This document shows, piece after piece, positions 35,521 to 44,938 of a stretch of DNA of 64,000 bases. Below the pieces are notes generated by a model, which had not been told where the DNA came from, made no database searches, and worked only from the letters and a program-made list of their open reading frames with translations. The position numbers were made by a program, and so were the translations under genes. Origin of the DNA: Mycolicibacterium madagascariense (GTDB taxonomy: Bacteria > Actinomycetota > Actinomycetes > Mycobacteriales > Mycobacteriaceae). The stretch spans positions 4,464,001 to 4,528,000 of the forward strand of contig NZ_AP022610.1 in the NCBI RefSeq assembly GCF_010729665.1, read 5' to 3'. Position 1 is the first letter of the stretch, and each line of letters begins with the position of its first letter.

Positions 35521-37062
35521 ATGCCCAACGGCAAGCCCAACATCCTGGTCATCTGGGGCGACGACATCGGCATCACCAATCTCAGCTGCTACAGCCGCGG
35601 CATGATGGGCTACCGGACGCCCAACATCGATCGCATTGCCCACGAGGGCATGCTGTTCACCGATTCCTACGGCGAGCAAAGCTGCACTGCGGGCCGTGCG
35701 GCGTTCATCAGTGGCCAAAGCGTCTACCGCACCGGAATGAGCAAGGTCGGAGTGCCCGGAGTCGACATTGGCTGGGCGGCCGAGGATCCCACCATCGCCG
35801 AACTGCTCAAGCCGCTCGGCTACGCCACCGGCCAGTTCGGCAAGAACCACTTCGGCGACCTGAACAAGTACCTACCGACCGTGCACGGCTTCGACGAGTT
35901 CTACGGCAACCTCTACCACCTCAACGCCGAGGAGGAGCCCGAGCAGTTCGACTATCCCCACAAGGACCAGTTCCCCAGGCTCTACGAGTTGGCCCTGCCG
36001 CGCGGCGTGCTGGACTGCAAGGCCACCGACGAGGTGTCGACCGAGCCCGACGACCCCAAGTTCGGACCCGTGGGCAAGCAGACCATCACCGACACCGGTC
36101 CGCTGACGGCCACGCGGATGGAGACCATCGATGACGACATCGCCGAGCGCACCGTCGAGTACATCACCCGCCAGCACGCCGCGGACACACCGTTCTTCGT
36201 CTGGTGCAACTTCACCCACATGCACGTCTACACACACGTGAAGCCACAGAGCAAGGGGCAGGCCGGCATGTGGCAGTCCGAGTACCACGACGCGATGATC
36301 GACCACGACCGCAACGTGGGCACGGTGCTCGACGCGCTCGACGACCTCGGCATCGCCGAGGACACCATCGTCATCTACTCCACCGACAATGGCCCGCACC
36401 GCAATACGTGGCCCGACGGTGGCACCACGCCGTTCCGCAGCGAGAAGAACACCAACTGGGAGGGTGCCTACCGCGTGCCGGAGATGATCCGCTGGCCGGG
36501 ACGGATCGAGGCGGGCAGCGTCTCCAACGACATCATCCAGCACCACGATTGGCTGCCCACGCTTCTCGCGGCCGCGGGCGACCCCGACGTCAGCGACAAG
36601 CTGAAGAAGGGGTACCAGATCGGTGACGTCGAATTCACGGTCCACATCGACGGTTTCAACCTGATGCCGTATCTGCTCGGCGAGGTCGAGAACAGTCCCC
36701 GCCGCGGGTTCTTCTACTTCAACGACGACGCGCAGCTCGTCGCGATGCGGTTCGAGAACTGGAAGGTCGTCTTCGCCGAACAACGTTGCCAAGGGACGCT
36801 TCGGATTTGGGCCGAGCCGTTCACCGAGCTGCGGGTCCCGAAGCTGTTCAATCTGCGCACCGACCCGTTCGAGTACGCCGACATCACCTCGAACACGTAC
36901 TACGAATGGTTCTTGCGGCGCGACTTCTTCGCCTTCTATGCGACTGCGATGGCGTCGGCATTCCTCGACACCTTCCGCGAATTCCCGCCGCGGCATCCGC
37001 CGGCCAGTTTCAGCATCGACCAGATCGTGCAGAAGCTCGAGGCATTCCTGGCGGCGGACTAG
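35521..37062 (+). CDS. Arylsulfatase (type I sulfatase family)
   Basis: Sulfate-ester hydrolase of 513 residues. Metal ligands are at Asp14-Asp15 (VIWGDDIG), and the modification motif is C55-T-A-G-R59 in SYGEQSCTAGRAAF. Cys55 would be converted to formylglycine by FGE; the motif is CxAxR rather than the commoner CxPxR, a known variant. Downstream metal and substrate residues lie in YSTDNGPHRNTWPDGG. There is no signal peptide, so it acts in the cytoplasm. GAGGGAG precedes the ATG. It lies 88 nt after hsd on the same strand, and the HAD gene follows without a gap. The substrate is unknown. Confidence 0.92.
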   Translation: MPNGKPNILVIWGDDIGITNLSCYSRGMMGYRTPNIDRIAHEGMLFTDSYGEQSCTAGRAAFISGQSVYRTGMSKVGVPGVDIGWAAEDPTIAELLKPLGYATGQFGKNHFGDLNKYLPTVHGFDEFYGNLYHLNAEEEPEQFDYPHKDQFPRLYELALPRGVLDCKATDEVSTEPDDPKFGPVGKQTITDTGPLTATRMETIDDDIAERTVEYITRQHAADTPFFVWCNFTHMHVYTHVKPQSKGQAGMWQSEYHDAMIDHDRNVGTVLDALDDLGIAEDTIVIYSTDNGPHRNTWPDGGTTPFRSEKNTNWEGAYRVPEMIRWPGRIEAGSVSNDIIQHHDWLPTLLAAAGDPDVSDKLKKGYQIGDVEFTVHIDGFNLMPYLLGEVENSPRRGFFYFNDDAQLVAMRFENWKVVFAEQRCQGTLRIWAEPFTELRVPKLFNLRTDPFEYADITSNTYYEWFLRRDFFAFYATAMASAFLDTFREFPPRHPPASFSIDQIVQKLEAFLAAD

Positions 37063-37974
37063 ATGCTGGAGTCGTGGTCGGAGGGACCCGCGAAGGCGCA
37101 GATCGTCGACTTCGTGCGCAGCGTCACGAACGAGGACGGGCCGAAATACGTTGCGCCAGAAGCCCGCATCGCGGTCTTCGACAACGACGGCACCCTGTGG
37201 TGCGAGAAGCCGATGTACGTGCAACTCGACTTCCTGCTGCGCCGCTTCAAGGAACAGGCCGAGGCGGACCCCTCGCTGCGGGAGCGACAGCCCTACCAGG
37301 CGGCCTACTCGGGTGACCTGACGTGGCTGGGGGACGCGGTGGCGAAGCACTACGACGGCGACGACACCGATCTCGAACCGCTCGTCGCGGCGATCCTGAC
37401 CGCCTACGAGGACGTCGGCGTCGAGGATCATGCGACCCTCATCGCCGAGTTCTTCGAGAGCGCGCTGCACCCGACACTGGACCGTCCGTACACCGCGTGC
37501 GGTTACGTCCCCATGGTCGAGTTGTTGCGGTACCTGGAGGCCAACGACTTCACCACCTACATCGTCTCCGGCGGTGGACGGGACTTCATGCGACCCGTCA
37601 CGGCGGCGCTGTACGGGATCCCGCCCGAGCGGGTCGTCGGCAGCTCGGTCGGCCTGACGTATCGGGACGGCCATCTCTACACGACGTCCACTCCAGAGTT
37701 CCTCGACGACGGTCCGGTCAAGCCGGCGCGGCTGTGGAGCCGCATCGGCCGGCGGCCCATCTTCGCCGCGGGTAACTCCAACGGCGACATCGAGATGCTG
37801 CAGTTCACGGCCAACGGTGCGGGCCCGTCACTGCAGATGCTGGTCCTGCACGACGACGCCGAGCGCGAGTTCGACTACGTCCTCGGCGCGGAGCGGGCAC
37901 TCGACCTGGCCAGGACCAACGGGTGGACGGTCGTCAGCATCACCGACGACTGGACGACCGTCTTCCCCAGCTGA
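37063..37974 (+). CDS. HAD family hydrolase (SerB-like phosphatase)
   Basis: A 303-residue HAD-superfamily enzyme with motif I D40-N-D42-GT (VFDNDGTLWCEKP), motif II in TTYIVSGGGRDF and motif III/IV in FAAGNSNGDIEML, plus a long cap between motifs I and II. The overall layout resembles phosphoserine-phosphatase-type hydrolases. Its ATG follows the sulfatase TAG directly (zero spacing), so the two are translated from one mRNA. Desulfation and dephosphorylation of the same kind of compound is an inference from the pairing. Confidence 0.85.
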   Translation: MLESWSEGPAKAQIVDFVRSVTNEDGPKYVAPEARIAVFDNDGTLWCEKPMYVQLDFLLRRFKEQAEADPSLRERQPYQAAYSGDLTWLGDAVAKHYDGDDTDLEPLVAAILTAYEDVGVEDHATLIAEFFESALHPTLDRPYTACGYVPMVELLRYLEANDFTTYIVSGGGRDFMRPVTAALYGIPPERVVGSSVGLTYRDGHLYTTSTPEFLDDGPVKPARLWSRIGRRPIFAAGNSNGDIEMLQFTANGAGPSLQMLVLHDDAEREFDYVLGAERALDLARTNGWTVVSITDDWTTVFPS

Positions 37975-38046
37975 GCCACGCCAGCGCTCGCCCCCGTCGC
38001 CGCCGCCGGATCGATTGGAATCGGCGACGGTGGGTACCTCGCTTCC

Positions 38047-38208
38047 ATGGCACACGACGATTACGAATCCACGGTCGAGCACGCCGTGGAGCGGCCGAAG
38101 GTGCAGGAGGCCGCCCCTCCGGGACCCGCCGACCACGGTCGCCACGGCGGCATGGCCACCAGGGAGAACGCCCCCGAACTGGCCGAGGGTGACGACGGGG
38201 AGGACTGA
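38047..38208 (+). CDS. Small acidic hypothetical protein (53 aa)
   Basis: Short reading frame starting MAHDDYESTVEHAVERPKV and ending ENAPELAEGDDGED. It is hydrophilic and acidic, probably disordered, without TM segment or signal. It lies in the 346-bp gap 37975-38320 between the HAD gene and the second dehydrogenase operon; the rest of that gap holds only a KstR-like box. Amino-acid composition is plausible for a real protein. The start context has GGTGGG about 14 nt upstream, which is weak. No function is recognised. Confidence 0.5.
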   Translation: MAHDDYESTVEHAVERPKVQEAAPPGPADHGRHGGMATRENAPELAEGDDGED

Positions 38209-38286
38209 CCCGTCGGCCCGCGTCGGCGTCGACTACCCCGCGATGACGGCAACTCTGGTGTAGGGCAAGCGCATACGCCATGATGC

Positions 38287-38300
38287 TGAAACGGGTTCCA
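38287..38300 (+). promoter_or_regulatory. KstR-like operator upstream of dehydrogenase pair
   Basis: TGAAACGGGTTCCA fits TnnAACnnGTTnnA. It ends 21 nt before the ATG at 38321, with an AGGGAG ribosome site (38311-38316) in between. It is the third such box in the window. Confidence 0.68.
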
Positions 38301-38320
38301 GTTTTCGACCAGGGAGTGAC

Positions 38321-39388
38321 ATGACCGACGCCGTTCTCGTGACGGGGGCCTTCGGACTGGTGGGGTCCTCGACCGTCAAACGGCTCTCGGCCGACGGACG
38401 TCAGGTCGTCGCGACCGACCTCGACGTGCCGGCGCACCGCAAGGCTGCCCAGCAGCTGCCGCCCGGCGTCGAGGTGCGCTACGCCGACCTCACCGATCCG
38501 ATCGAGGTCGACGCGCTCATCCAGGGCATCGCCCCGGCGGCGATCATCCACTTGGCCGCGGTCATCCCGCCATTCATCTACTCCCGCAAGTCGTTGGCCG
38601 AGAAGGTCAACGTCGGCGCGACGGCATCACTGCTGGCGGCCGCCGAGAAGCTGCCGAAGCCACCGCGTTTCGTGCAGGCATCGAGCATCGCGGTGTACGG
38701 CGCGCGCAACCCGCACACCCACCCCGACCCGCTGACGGCCGACACCCCGCTCAACCCCGCCGACGTGTACGGCGCGCACAAGGCCGCGGCCGAGAAGCTG
38801 GTCCGCGCATCGCCGTTGGACTGGGTGATCCTGCGCCTCGGCGGCGTACTGACCGTGGACCCCGCCGCCTACATGAAGCTCGACAACCTGTACTTCGAGG
38901 GCCTGCTGCCCGTCGACGGCAGACTCCAGACCGTCGACGTGCGTGACGTGGCACGGGCCTTCGCCGCGGCCACCACCGCCGACGCCGTCGGCGAGACCCT
39001 GCTCATCGGCGGCGACGACACCCACCGCCTGATCCAGGGTGACGTCGCCCCCGCGATGGCGGCGGCGATGGGTCTCGTGGGCGGGCTGCCCACCGGGCTG
39101 AAGGGCGACCCGAACGACGACGCGGCATGGTTCAACACCGACTGGATGGACACGTCGCGGGCGCAGGAAGTGCTTCGCCACCAACATCATTCGTGGCCCG
39201 AGATGCTCATCGAGACCGCGAACAAGGCGGGCGCCCGGCGGCACCTGCTGCGCGTGGCCGCTCCGCTCACCAAGGCCATCTTCACCCGTCGCGCCGCCTA
39301 CTTCGGCCGCACCGAACCGTACGCCGACCCGTGGGGCGCCATCGCGGCGAAGTGGGCCGACCCGCGGCCCGAGGAGGCGTCGCAGTGA
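38321..39388 (+). CDS. NAD-dependent epimerase/dehydratase family (steroid dehydrogenase-like)
   Basis: Extended SDR of 355 residues: LVTGAFGLVGSSTVKRL (cofactor loop), ATDLD after strand 2 (NAD preference), catalytic YGAHK in PADVYGAHKAAAEKL, then a substrate domain. The unusual long C-terminus (about residues 270-355, LLRVAAPLTKAIFTRRAAYFG) could be a membrane-associated helix. The KstR-like box upstream and the general 3-beta-HSD likeness suggest a steroid or sterol-derived alcohol as substrate, not proven. Its stop overlaps the next SDR start (GTGA). Confidence 0.82.
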   Translation: MTDAVLVTGAFGLVGSSTVKRLSADGRQVVATDLDVPAHRKAAQQLPPGVEVRYADLTDPIEVDALIQGIAPAAIIHLAAVIPPFIYSRKSLAEKVNVGATASLLAAAEKLPKPPRFVQASSIAVYGARNPHTHPDPLTADTPLNPADVYGAHKAAAEKLVRASPLDWVILRLGGVLTVDPAAYMKLDNLYFEGLLPVDGRLQTVDVRDVARAFAAATTADAVGETLLIGGDDTHRLIQGDVAPAMAAAMGLVGGLPTGLKGDPNDDAAWFNTDWMDTSRAQEVLRHQHHSWPEMLIETANKAGARRHLLRVAAPLTKAIFTRRAAYFGRTEPYADPWGAIAAKWADPRPEEASQ

Positions 39389-40134
39389 GCACCGCGATCG
39401 TCGTCGGCGGCGCCTCGGGCATCGGGTGGGCGTCGGCGCAGGCGTTGGCCGCCGACGGCTACCACGTCGTCGTCGCCGACGTGAACCTCGAGGGTGCGCG
39501 CAACCGTGCCGCTGAACTGGGCGAACCGCACCGCGGGGAGTTCGTCGACGTCGCCGACGAGGACTCCGTCGCGGCGCTCTTCACGCAGACCGGCCCGGTC
39601 GAGGCGGTGGTCAGCTGCGCGGGCTTCTCCACGCTCGGGCTCGTCGTCGACCTGCCCGTCGACCAGTTCCGCGCGGTGATCGACGTCTGCCTGACCGGCG
39701 CCTTCCTCGTCGCCAAGCATGCGGGACGCCACCTCGTCGCGGGGGGCTCGCTGGTGTCGATCTCGTCGCTGAACGCCCGCCAGCCCGCGGTGGGCATGGC
39801 CGCCTACTGTTCGGCCAAGGCGGGGTTGTCGATGCTGACCCAGGTCGCCGCGCTGGAGTGGGCCCCGCACGGCATCCGGGTCAACGCCGTCGCGCCGGGG
39901 TTCGTGCACACGCCGCTGACCGAGGGCGCGGCGCTGGTGCCCGGCGTCGTCGAGGAGTACGTCGAGAACACCCCGCTCGGCCGGGCGGGCACCCCGGAGG
40001 ACGTCGCCGAGGCCGTGCTGTTCCTGACCAAGGCCGCGTGGCTGACCGGCGAGGTGCTCGACCTCAACGGCGGCGCCCACATGAAGCGCTACCCCGACAT
40101 CATCGGCCACGTCACGAAACTGGCGTCGTCCTAG
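39385..40134 (+). CDS. SDR family oxidoreductase
   Basis: Classical SDR of 249 residues with VVGGASGIGWASAQAL, Asp after strand 2 (VVADVN, NAD preference), SISSLNARQ and catalytic YCSAK, and a typical C-terminus (TGEVLDLNGGAH). The GTG at 39385 overlaps the preceding stop by 4 bp and has GAGGAGG at 39371-39377. It is co-expressed with the extended SDR from the promoter carrying the KstR-like box. The pair may oxidise successive hydroxyls of one substrate. Confidence 0.88.
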   Translation: MSTAIVVGGASGIGWASAQALAADGYHVVVADVNLEGARNRAAELGEPHRGEFVDVADEDSVAALFTQTGPVEAVVSCAGFSTLGLVVDLPVDQFRAVIDVCLTGAFLVAKHAGRHLVAGGSLVSISSLNARQPAVGMAAYCSAKAGLSMLTQVAALEWAPHGIRVNAVAPGFVHTPLTEGAALVPGVVEEYVENTPLGRAGTPEDVAEAVLFLTKAAWLTGEVLDLNGGAHMKRYPDIIGHVTKLASS

Positions 40135-40157
40135 GCGGGTGGCCGTGACGGCCGTGG

Positions 40158-40988
40158 CTAGGCCGGCGAGAGCCGCTCCTTGAGGAACGCCACGACCCGC
40201 TTGCGCGCCTCGTAGGCGGGGTGGCCGTCGACCTCGCGGACCTGGTCGGTCAGCACCGAGTGCGCCATCCTGCCGATGCCGTCGGGATTGCCCTTCGACG
40301 AGTCGATCTCGATGACCTCGAACGCGTCGCCGAGGCGGGCCTTGAGCGTCGTGAACCGGTCGCGCGGCGCCATCGAGTCCTCGCTGAAGCGAAGTCCCAT
40401 GGCGCACAGGCCTTCCTCGCTCGCGCGTCGCTCGATGACCTGCAACTCGCCCTCCGACAGCCCCGGATCGCGCTTGTGCTTGCGCGTCAGGGCGAGCGGC
40501 AGCGACGGTTGGCTCATGATCGGCGCGAGCACGCTGTCGTCGACGGCGGCGGCGAGTGCGAACCCACCGGTGAAGCACTGGCCGATGACGCCGACTCCCG
40601 GTCCGGGCGTCGTCGAGTTCAGGTCGCGGGCCAGCGCGCGCAGGTAGTGGGCGACGGGTCGGTCGGCATTCGTCGCGAACGCGGCGAATTCCTTGCTGAC
40701 ACAACCCTTCAGGAGCACCGGCACGGCCCCTGGACCGACGGCGGGCGCACCCGGCGTGCCGAACAGCGAGGGCGAGGCGACCGTGAACCCGTTGTCCACC
40801 AAGTGATTTCCCAGCGCCAGCACCCCGGGGTGCAGACCGGGCATCTCGGGGATGAGGACGACGCCAGGGCCCTCCCCCCGTCGGTAGACGTCGTGGGTGA
40901 AACCGGCTGCGGTGAAGGGGGCGACGGTCCAGCCCGTCAGGTCGGCTCTCGGAGCCGCCCCGGCGGCAGCGGGCTTCTGTCCTGACAT
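40158..40988 (-). CDS. Dienelactone hydrolase family protein
   Basis: Alpha/beta hydrolase of 276 residues with a Cys nucleophile, Cys138 in VIGQCFTGGFA, as in dienelactone hydrolases (Cys-His-Asp triad). The N-terminal oxyanion segment is LIPEMPGLHPGV. Dienelactone hydrolases open lactone rings in aromatic degradation; relatives act on other lactones or esters. The gene faces the KstR-linked SDR operon, with 23 bp between stop codons. It starts with ATG 9 bp after the DUF4245 gene's stop, so it may be the second gene of that minus-strand pair. Confidence 0.86.
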   Translation of the reverse strand: MSGQKPAAAGAAPRADLTGWTVAPFTAAGFTHDVYRRGEGPGVVLIPEMPGLHPGVLALGNHLVDNGFTVASPSLFGTPGAPAVGPGAVPVLLKGCVSKEFAAFATNADRPVAHYLRALARDLNSTTPGPGVGVIGQCFTGGFALAAAVDDSVLAPIMSQPSLPLALTRKHKRDPGLSEGELQVIERRASEEGLCAMGLRFSEDSMAPRDRFTTLKARLGDAFEVIEIDSSKGNPDGIGRMAHSVLTDQVREVDGHPAYEARKRVVAFLKERLSPA

Positions 40989-40997
40989 CGGGCGCTC

Positions 40998-41633
40998 CTA
41001 GCTGACGGGCAGTGGCGACTGCGACTGGGTAGCCGCCGCCAGCGTACGGTACTCGGCGGTACCCGCGGGCCCGGTCACCGCGATCTGGGCCGGCCCGGTC
41101 GGACCGCTCAGCCGCGCCGTCCACACCGGTCGCACGTCGTCACCACCCTCGTAGACGATCCACCGCACACCGTCGACGTCCTGGGTGCCCGTCGGCGCCA
41201 GATCATTGCCGATCCAGCGGATCAGGTTCTGCTCGTCGGCGTCGCTCTGAGTCAGGCTGATGAACATTCCGGTGGGCGCCAGGAAACCCGTCCGCGAGAT
41301 CACCGCACGCGCGGGCCGACCCGCCGCATCGGTGCGGCCGCCGTCGATGCTGGCCCGCGATCCCGAGTTGGCGTGCCAACCGGCGGGCAACGCCGGCATC
41401 CGGATCGGAATCTTGAGCGCCTCGGCGTCGGCCTTCATCGCCGCAGGCAGGTCGTAGTTCGGAAGGGGCCCCTGACCAGGGCCGCTCGGGGCGAACGAAC
41501 ACATCCCCAGCAATCCGGCGAGCACGATGCACGCCAGCACCAGCGGTGCCATCGACCAGAACATGTCCCGGCCGTCGTGCAACAGCCGGGACTTCTGCGG
41601 CTTGGGCGCCGGAACCGGCTGAGGTGTGGTCAC
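40998..41633 (-). CDS. DUF4245 membrane-anchored protein (Rv1100-like)
   Basis: A 211-residue protein with one TM helix ([18 protein letters not shown], residues about 27-45) and an exported C-terminal DUF4245 domain ([34 protein letters not shown]). The GTG at 41633 is chosen because earlier in-frame codons lie inside glpX. It diverges from glpX as Rv1100 does in M. tuberculosis. The function is unknown. Confidence 0.85.
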   Translation of the reverse strand: MTTPQPVPAPKPQKSRLLHDGRDMFWSMAPLVLACIVLAGLLGMCSFAPSGPGQGPLPNYDLPAAMKADAEALKIPIRMPALPAGWHANSGSRASIDGGRTDAAGRPARAVISRTGFLAPTGMFISLTQSDADEQNLIRWIGNDLAPTGTQDVDGVRWIVYEGGDDVRPVWTARLSGPTGPAQIAVTGPAGTAEYRTLAAATQSQSPLPVS

Positions 41634-41688
41634 CAGCCCAGTATCCCAGCTCCCACAGCCAGATCCGCTAATGGGAGAATCAGCAGCC

Positions 41689-42750
41689 ATGACATCTTCT
41701 GATGCCCCCGACGCCGCCGGCCCCGCGAAATCGCGACGGGAGGCCCCGGATCGCAACCTCGCCCTGGAGCTGGTGCGCGTCACCGAGGCGGGCGCGATGG
41801 CCGCCGGACGCTGGGTCGGCCGCGGCGACAAGGAGGGTGGCGACGGCGCCGCCGTCGACGCCATGCGCGAACTGGTGAACTCGGTGTCGATGCGCGGCGT
41901 GGTCGTCATCGGCGAGGGCGAGAAGGACAACGCCCCCATGCTCTACAACGGCGAAGAGGTCGGCAACGGCGACGGACCCGAGTGCGACTTCGCCGTCGAC
42001 CCCGTCGACGGCACCACGCTGATGAGCAAGGGCATGCCCAACGCCATCTCGGTGCTCGCGGTCGCCGAACGGGGTGCCATGTTCGACCCGTCGGCGGTGT
42101 TCTACATGAACAAGATCGCCGTGGGTCCCGACGCGGTGGACGTCATCGACATCACCGTCCCGATCGGGGAGAACATCCGCCGCGTGGCCAAGGTCAAGAA
42201 GTCCAGCGTGGCCGATCTCACCGTCTGCGTGCTCGACCGGCCGCGCCACGCCGACCTCATGCGCGAGGTGCGCGAGGCCGGCGCCCGCATCCGGCTCATC
42301 TCCGACGGCGATGTCGCGGGCGCCATCGCGGCGTGCCGGCCAGGTTCGGGCACCGACATGCTGGCCGGCATCGGCGGCACGCCCGAGGGCATCATCACCG
42401 CCGCGGCCATCCGCTGCATGGGCGGCGCGATCCAGGCGGTGCTGGCTCCGACCGACGACGCCGAGCGGCAGAAGGCCATCGACGCGGGCCACGACCTGGA
42501 CCGCGTGCTGCACACCGAGGATCTGGTGTCCGGGGAGAACGTCTTCTTCTCCGCCACCGGCGTCACCGACGGCGACCTGCTGCAGGGCGTCCGCTACTCC
42601 GGCGGGGGCGCCACCACCCAGTCGATCGTGATGCGCTCCAAGTCCGGCACCGTCCGCATGATCGAGGCCTACCACCGACTGTCGAAGTTGAACGAGTACT
42701 CCGCGGTCGACTTCACCGGCGACAAGACCGCCGCCTACCCCCTGCCCTAG
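41689..42750 (+). CDS. glpX: Fructose-1,6-bisphosphatase class II
   Basis: Gluconeogenic phosphatase converting fructose 1,6-bisphosphate to fructose 6-phosphate; the sole FBPase in mycobacteria (Rv1099c). The 353-residue protein has the Li+-sensitive phosphatase motifs: [29 protein letters not shown] and [20 protein letters not shown]. The ATG at 41689 is used (GGGAG 11 nt upstream); in-frame codons at 41626 and 41671 are less likely. It is followed by fumarase 34 bp later, as in other mycobacteria, so the two are probably co-transcribed. Confidence 0.95.
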   Translation: MTSSDAPDAAGPAKSRREAPDRNLALELVRVTEAGAMAAGRWVGRGDKEGGDGAAVDAMRELVNSVSMRGVVVIGEGEKDNAPMLYNGEEVGNGDGPECDFAVDPVDGTTLMSKGMPNAISVLAVAERGAMFDPSAVFYMNKIAVGPDAVDVIDITVPIGENIRRVAKVKKSSVADLTVCVLDRPRHADLMREVREAGARIRLISDGDVAGAIAACRPGSGTDMLAGIGGTPEGIITAAAIRCMGGAIQAVLAPTDDAERQKAIDAGHDLDRVLHTEDLVSGENVFFSATGVTDGDLLQGVRYSGGGATTQSIVMRSKSGTVRMIEAYHRLSKLNEYSAVDFTGDKTAAYPLP

Positions 42751-42784
42751 ACAACCCGACCACAGAGAGACGAATAGGGAGCCC

Positions 42785-44203
42785 ATGGCCGACAGCGCCG
42801 TCGCTAGCGACACCGAGTACCGCATCGAGCACGACACCATGGGCGAGGTCCGGGTGCCCAAGAGCGCGCTGTGGCGCGCGCAGACGCAACGTGCGGTGGA
42901 GAACTTCCCGATCTCGTTCCGTCCGCTGGAGCGCACCCAGATCCGCGCACTGGGCCTGCTGAAGGGCGCGTGCGCACAGGTCAACAAGGACCTCGGCCTG
43001 CTGGCCCCCGAGAAGGCCGACGCCATCATCGCCGCGGCCGGTGAGATCGCCGACGGCCAGCACGACGACCAGTTCCCCATCGACGTCTTCCAGACCGGTT
43101 CGGGCACCAGCTCCAACATGAACGCCAACGAGGTCATCGCGTCGATCGCGGCGGCCCACGGCGTGACCGTGCACCCCAACGACGACGTCAACATGTCGCA
43201 GAGCTCCAACGACACCTTCCCGACGGCCACCCACATCGCGGCCACCGAAGCCGCTGTGCGCCACCTGATTCCGGCACTGGAGATCCTGCACGAGTCGCTG
43301 GCGGCCAAGGCCCGGCAGTGGCGGACCGTCGTCAAGTCCGGCCGCACGCACCTGATGGACGCCGTGCCGGTGACGCTCGGCCAGGAATTCGGTGGCTACG
43401 CCCGGCAGGTCGAGGCGGGCATCGAGCGCGTCAAGGCGACGCTCCCCCGACTCGGCGAGCTCGCCATCGGCGGCACGGCCGTCGGCACCGGCCTCAACGC
43501 CCCCGACGGGTTCGGCGCGAAGGTCGTCGAGGTCCTGATCGACCAGACGGGCATTGCCGAATTGCGCACGGCCGCAGACTCATTCGAGGCCCAGGCCGCC
43601 CGCGACGGTCTCGTCGAGGCCTCCGGCGCGCTGAAGACCATTGCCGCATCACTGACCAAGATCGCCAACGACGTCCGCTGGATGGGCTCCGGCCCGCTGA
43701 CCGGGCTCGGCGAGCTACAGCTGCCCGACCTGCAGCCGGGCAGCTCGATCATGCCCGGCAAGGTGAATCCCGTACTGCCCGAAGCGGTTACGCAGGTGGC
43801 GGCCCAGGTGATCGGCAACGACGCGGCCATCACCGTCGGCGGGCTGTCGGGGGCCTTCGAGCTCAACGTCTACATCCCGATGATGGCGCGCAACGTGCTG
43901 GAGTCCTTCACGCTGCTGTCCAACGTGTCGAAGCTGTTCGCCGAGCGGTGCATCGACGGCCTCGTCGCCAACGAGGCGCACCTGCGCGAACTCGCCGAGT
44001 CCTCGCCGTCGATCGTGACGCCGCTCAACTCGGCCATCGGCTACGAGGAGGCCGCGAAGGTCGCCAAGGAAGCCCTCAAGGAGCGCAAGACGATTCGGCA
44101 GACGGTCATCGACCGCGGCCTCATCGGCGACAAGCTCTCCGAGGAGGAGCTCGACAAGCGCCTCGACGTCCTGAAGATGGCCAAGGTCAAGGACGGCGAC
44201 TAA
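42785..44203 (+). CDS. fum: Fumarate hydratase class II
   Basis: TCA-cycle enzyme converting fumarate to L-malate; 472 residues. The superfamily signature [11 protein letters not shown] is present, with [16 protein letters not shown] and the segment [19 protein letters not shown]. The iron-free class II enzyme is equivalent to Rv1098c. AGGGAG stands 5 nt before the ATG. It follows glpX by 34 bp in a conserved pair. Downstream, 44204-44295 holds only a 25-codon frame that I do not support as a gene. Confidence 0.96.
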   Translation: MADSAVASDTEYRIEHDTMGEVRVPKSALWRAQTQRAVENFPISFRPLERTQIRALGLLKGACAQVNKDLGLLAPEKADAIIAAAGEIADGQHDDQFPIDVFQTGSGTSSNMNANEVIASIAAAHGVTVHPNDDVNMSQSSNDTFPTATHIAATEAAVRHLIPALEILHESLAAKARQWRTVVKSGRTHLMDAVPVTLGQEFGGYARQVEAGIERVKATLPRLGELAIGGTAVGTGLNAPDGFGAKVVEVLIDQTGIAELRTAADSFEAQAARDGLVEASGALKTIAASLTKIANDVRWMGSGPLTGLGELQLPDLQPGSSIMPGKVNPVLPEAVTQVAAQVIGNDAAITVGGLSGAFELNVYIPMMARNVLESFTLLSNVSKLFAERCIDGLVANEAHLRELAESSPSIVTPLNSAIGYEEAAKVAKEALKERKTIRQTVIDRGLIGDKLSEEELDKRLDVLKMAKVKDGD

Positions 44204-44295
44204 CGCCGATGCTCGTCGAGGGCAGACGTCACCGGCGGGTGGTCACCGAGGGCCGTGCGCCGGAATTACCGCCGGCGGGATCGTAGGCGGCGGGC

Positions 44296-44898
44296 ATGGT
44301 CGCCGAGCAGTCGCGCAGGACTCAGGAGCAGCGCCGTGCCGACACCGAACGACGGGTGATCGACGCGGCCACGGCGCTGATCGCCACCCACGGTTCACAC
44401 GGCATCACCCTGGCGCAGGTCGGTGAGGCCGCCGGCTACAGCCGCGGCATCGTGCACCATCAGTTCGGCAGCCGCGAGCGCCTGCTCGAGGCGGTCATCG
44501 AGGACGCCGCGGACTTTCCGCTGCCCGAGTACGACGGCAACGGCCTCGACCATCTCGTCGCGATCCTCGACACCTACGTGCGCAACGTCGTCAAGCGCAA
44601 CTCCGCCGCCCGCGCCTTCCTGCGGCTGTGGGGTGAGGCGATCGCGGCCGATCCCATGCTGACGCCCATCTTCGCGGCCAGGGACGCCGCGTTCCGCACG
44701 CTGCTCGCCGAGAGGGTGCGGGTCGGCGTCGCGGACGGCTCGATGCGGGCCGACGTCGACCCCGGCGCGGCCGCGGCCTACCTGTTGGCCGTCATGCGGG
44801 GCCTGGCCCTGCAGCTGATCTCGACGCCGCCGGTACGCAATCCGACCAGGGTGATCGCCGAGGCGCAGCGGGCCACGCGAGCCGCCTTCGGCGTCTGA
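44296..44898 (+). CDS. TetR family transcriptional regulator
   Basis: A 200-residue TetR protein with helix-turn-helix VIDAATALIATHGSHGITL, then VGEAAGYSRGIVHHQFGSRERLL, and a C-terminal all-helical domain (TetR_C type). It starts with ATG at 44296. A leaderless alpha/beta hydrolase follows 40 bp downstream on the same strand and is the most likely target. The block with the antiporter appears to be inserted between the conserved fum and polysaccharide-deacetylase genes. The ligand is unknown. Confidence 0.9.
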   Translation: MVAEQSRRTQEQRRADTERRVIDAATALIATHGSHGITLAQVGEAAGYSRGIVHHQFGSRERLLEAVIEDAADFPLPEYDGNGLDHLVAILDTYVRNVVKRNSAARAFLRLWGEAIAADPMLTPIFAARDAAFRTLLAERVRVGVADGSMRADVDPGAAAAYLLAVMRGLALQLISTPPVRNPTRVIAEAQRATRAAFGV

Positions 44899-44938
44899 CG
44901 GTGTCGACGTGTCGGTACCCCCGTCTACATTTACTTGC

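Noticed and set aside
44209..44286. 25-codon ORF between fum and the TetR gene
   Set aside because: There is no Shine-Dalgarno or -10 in place and no recognisable sequence; too short to support.
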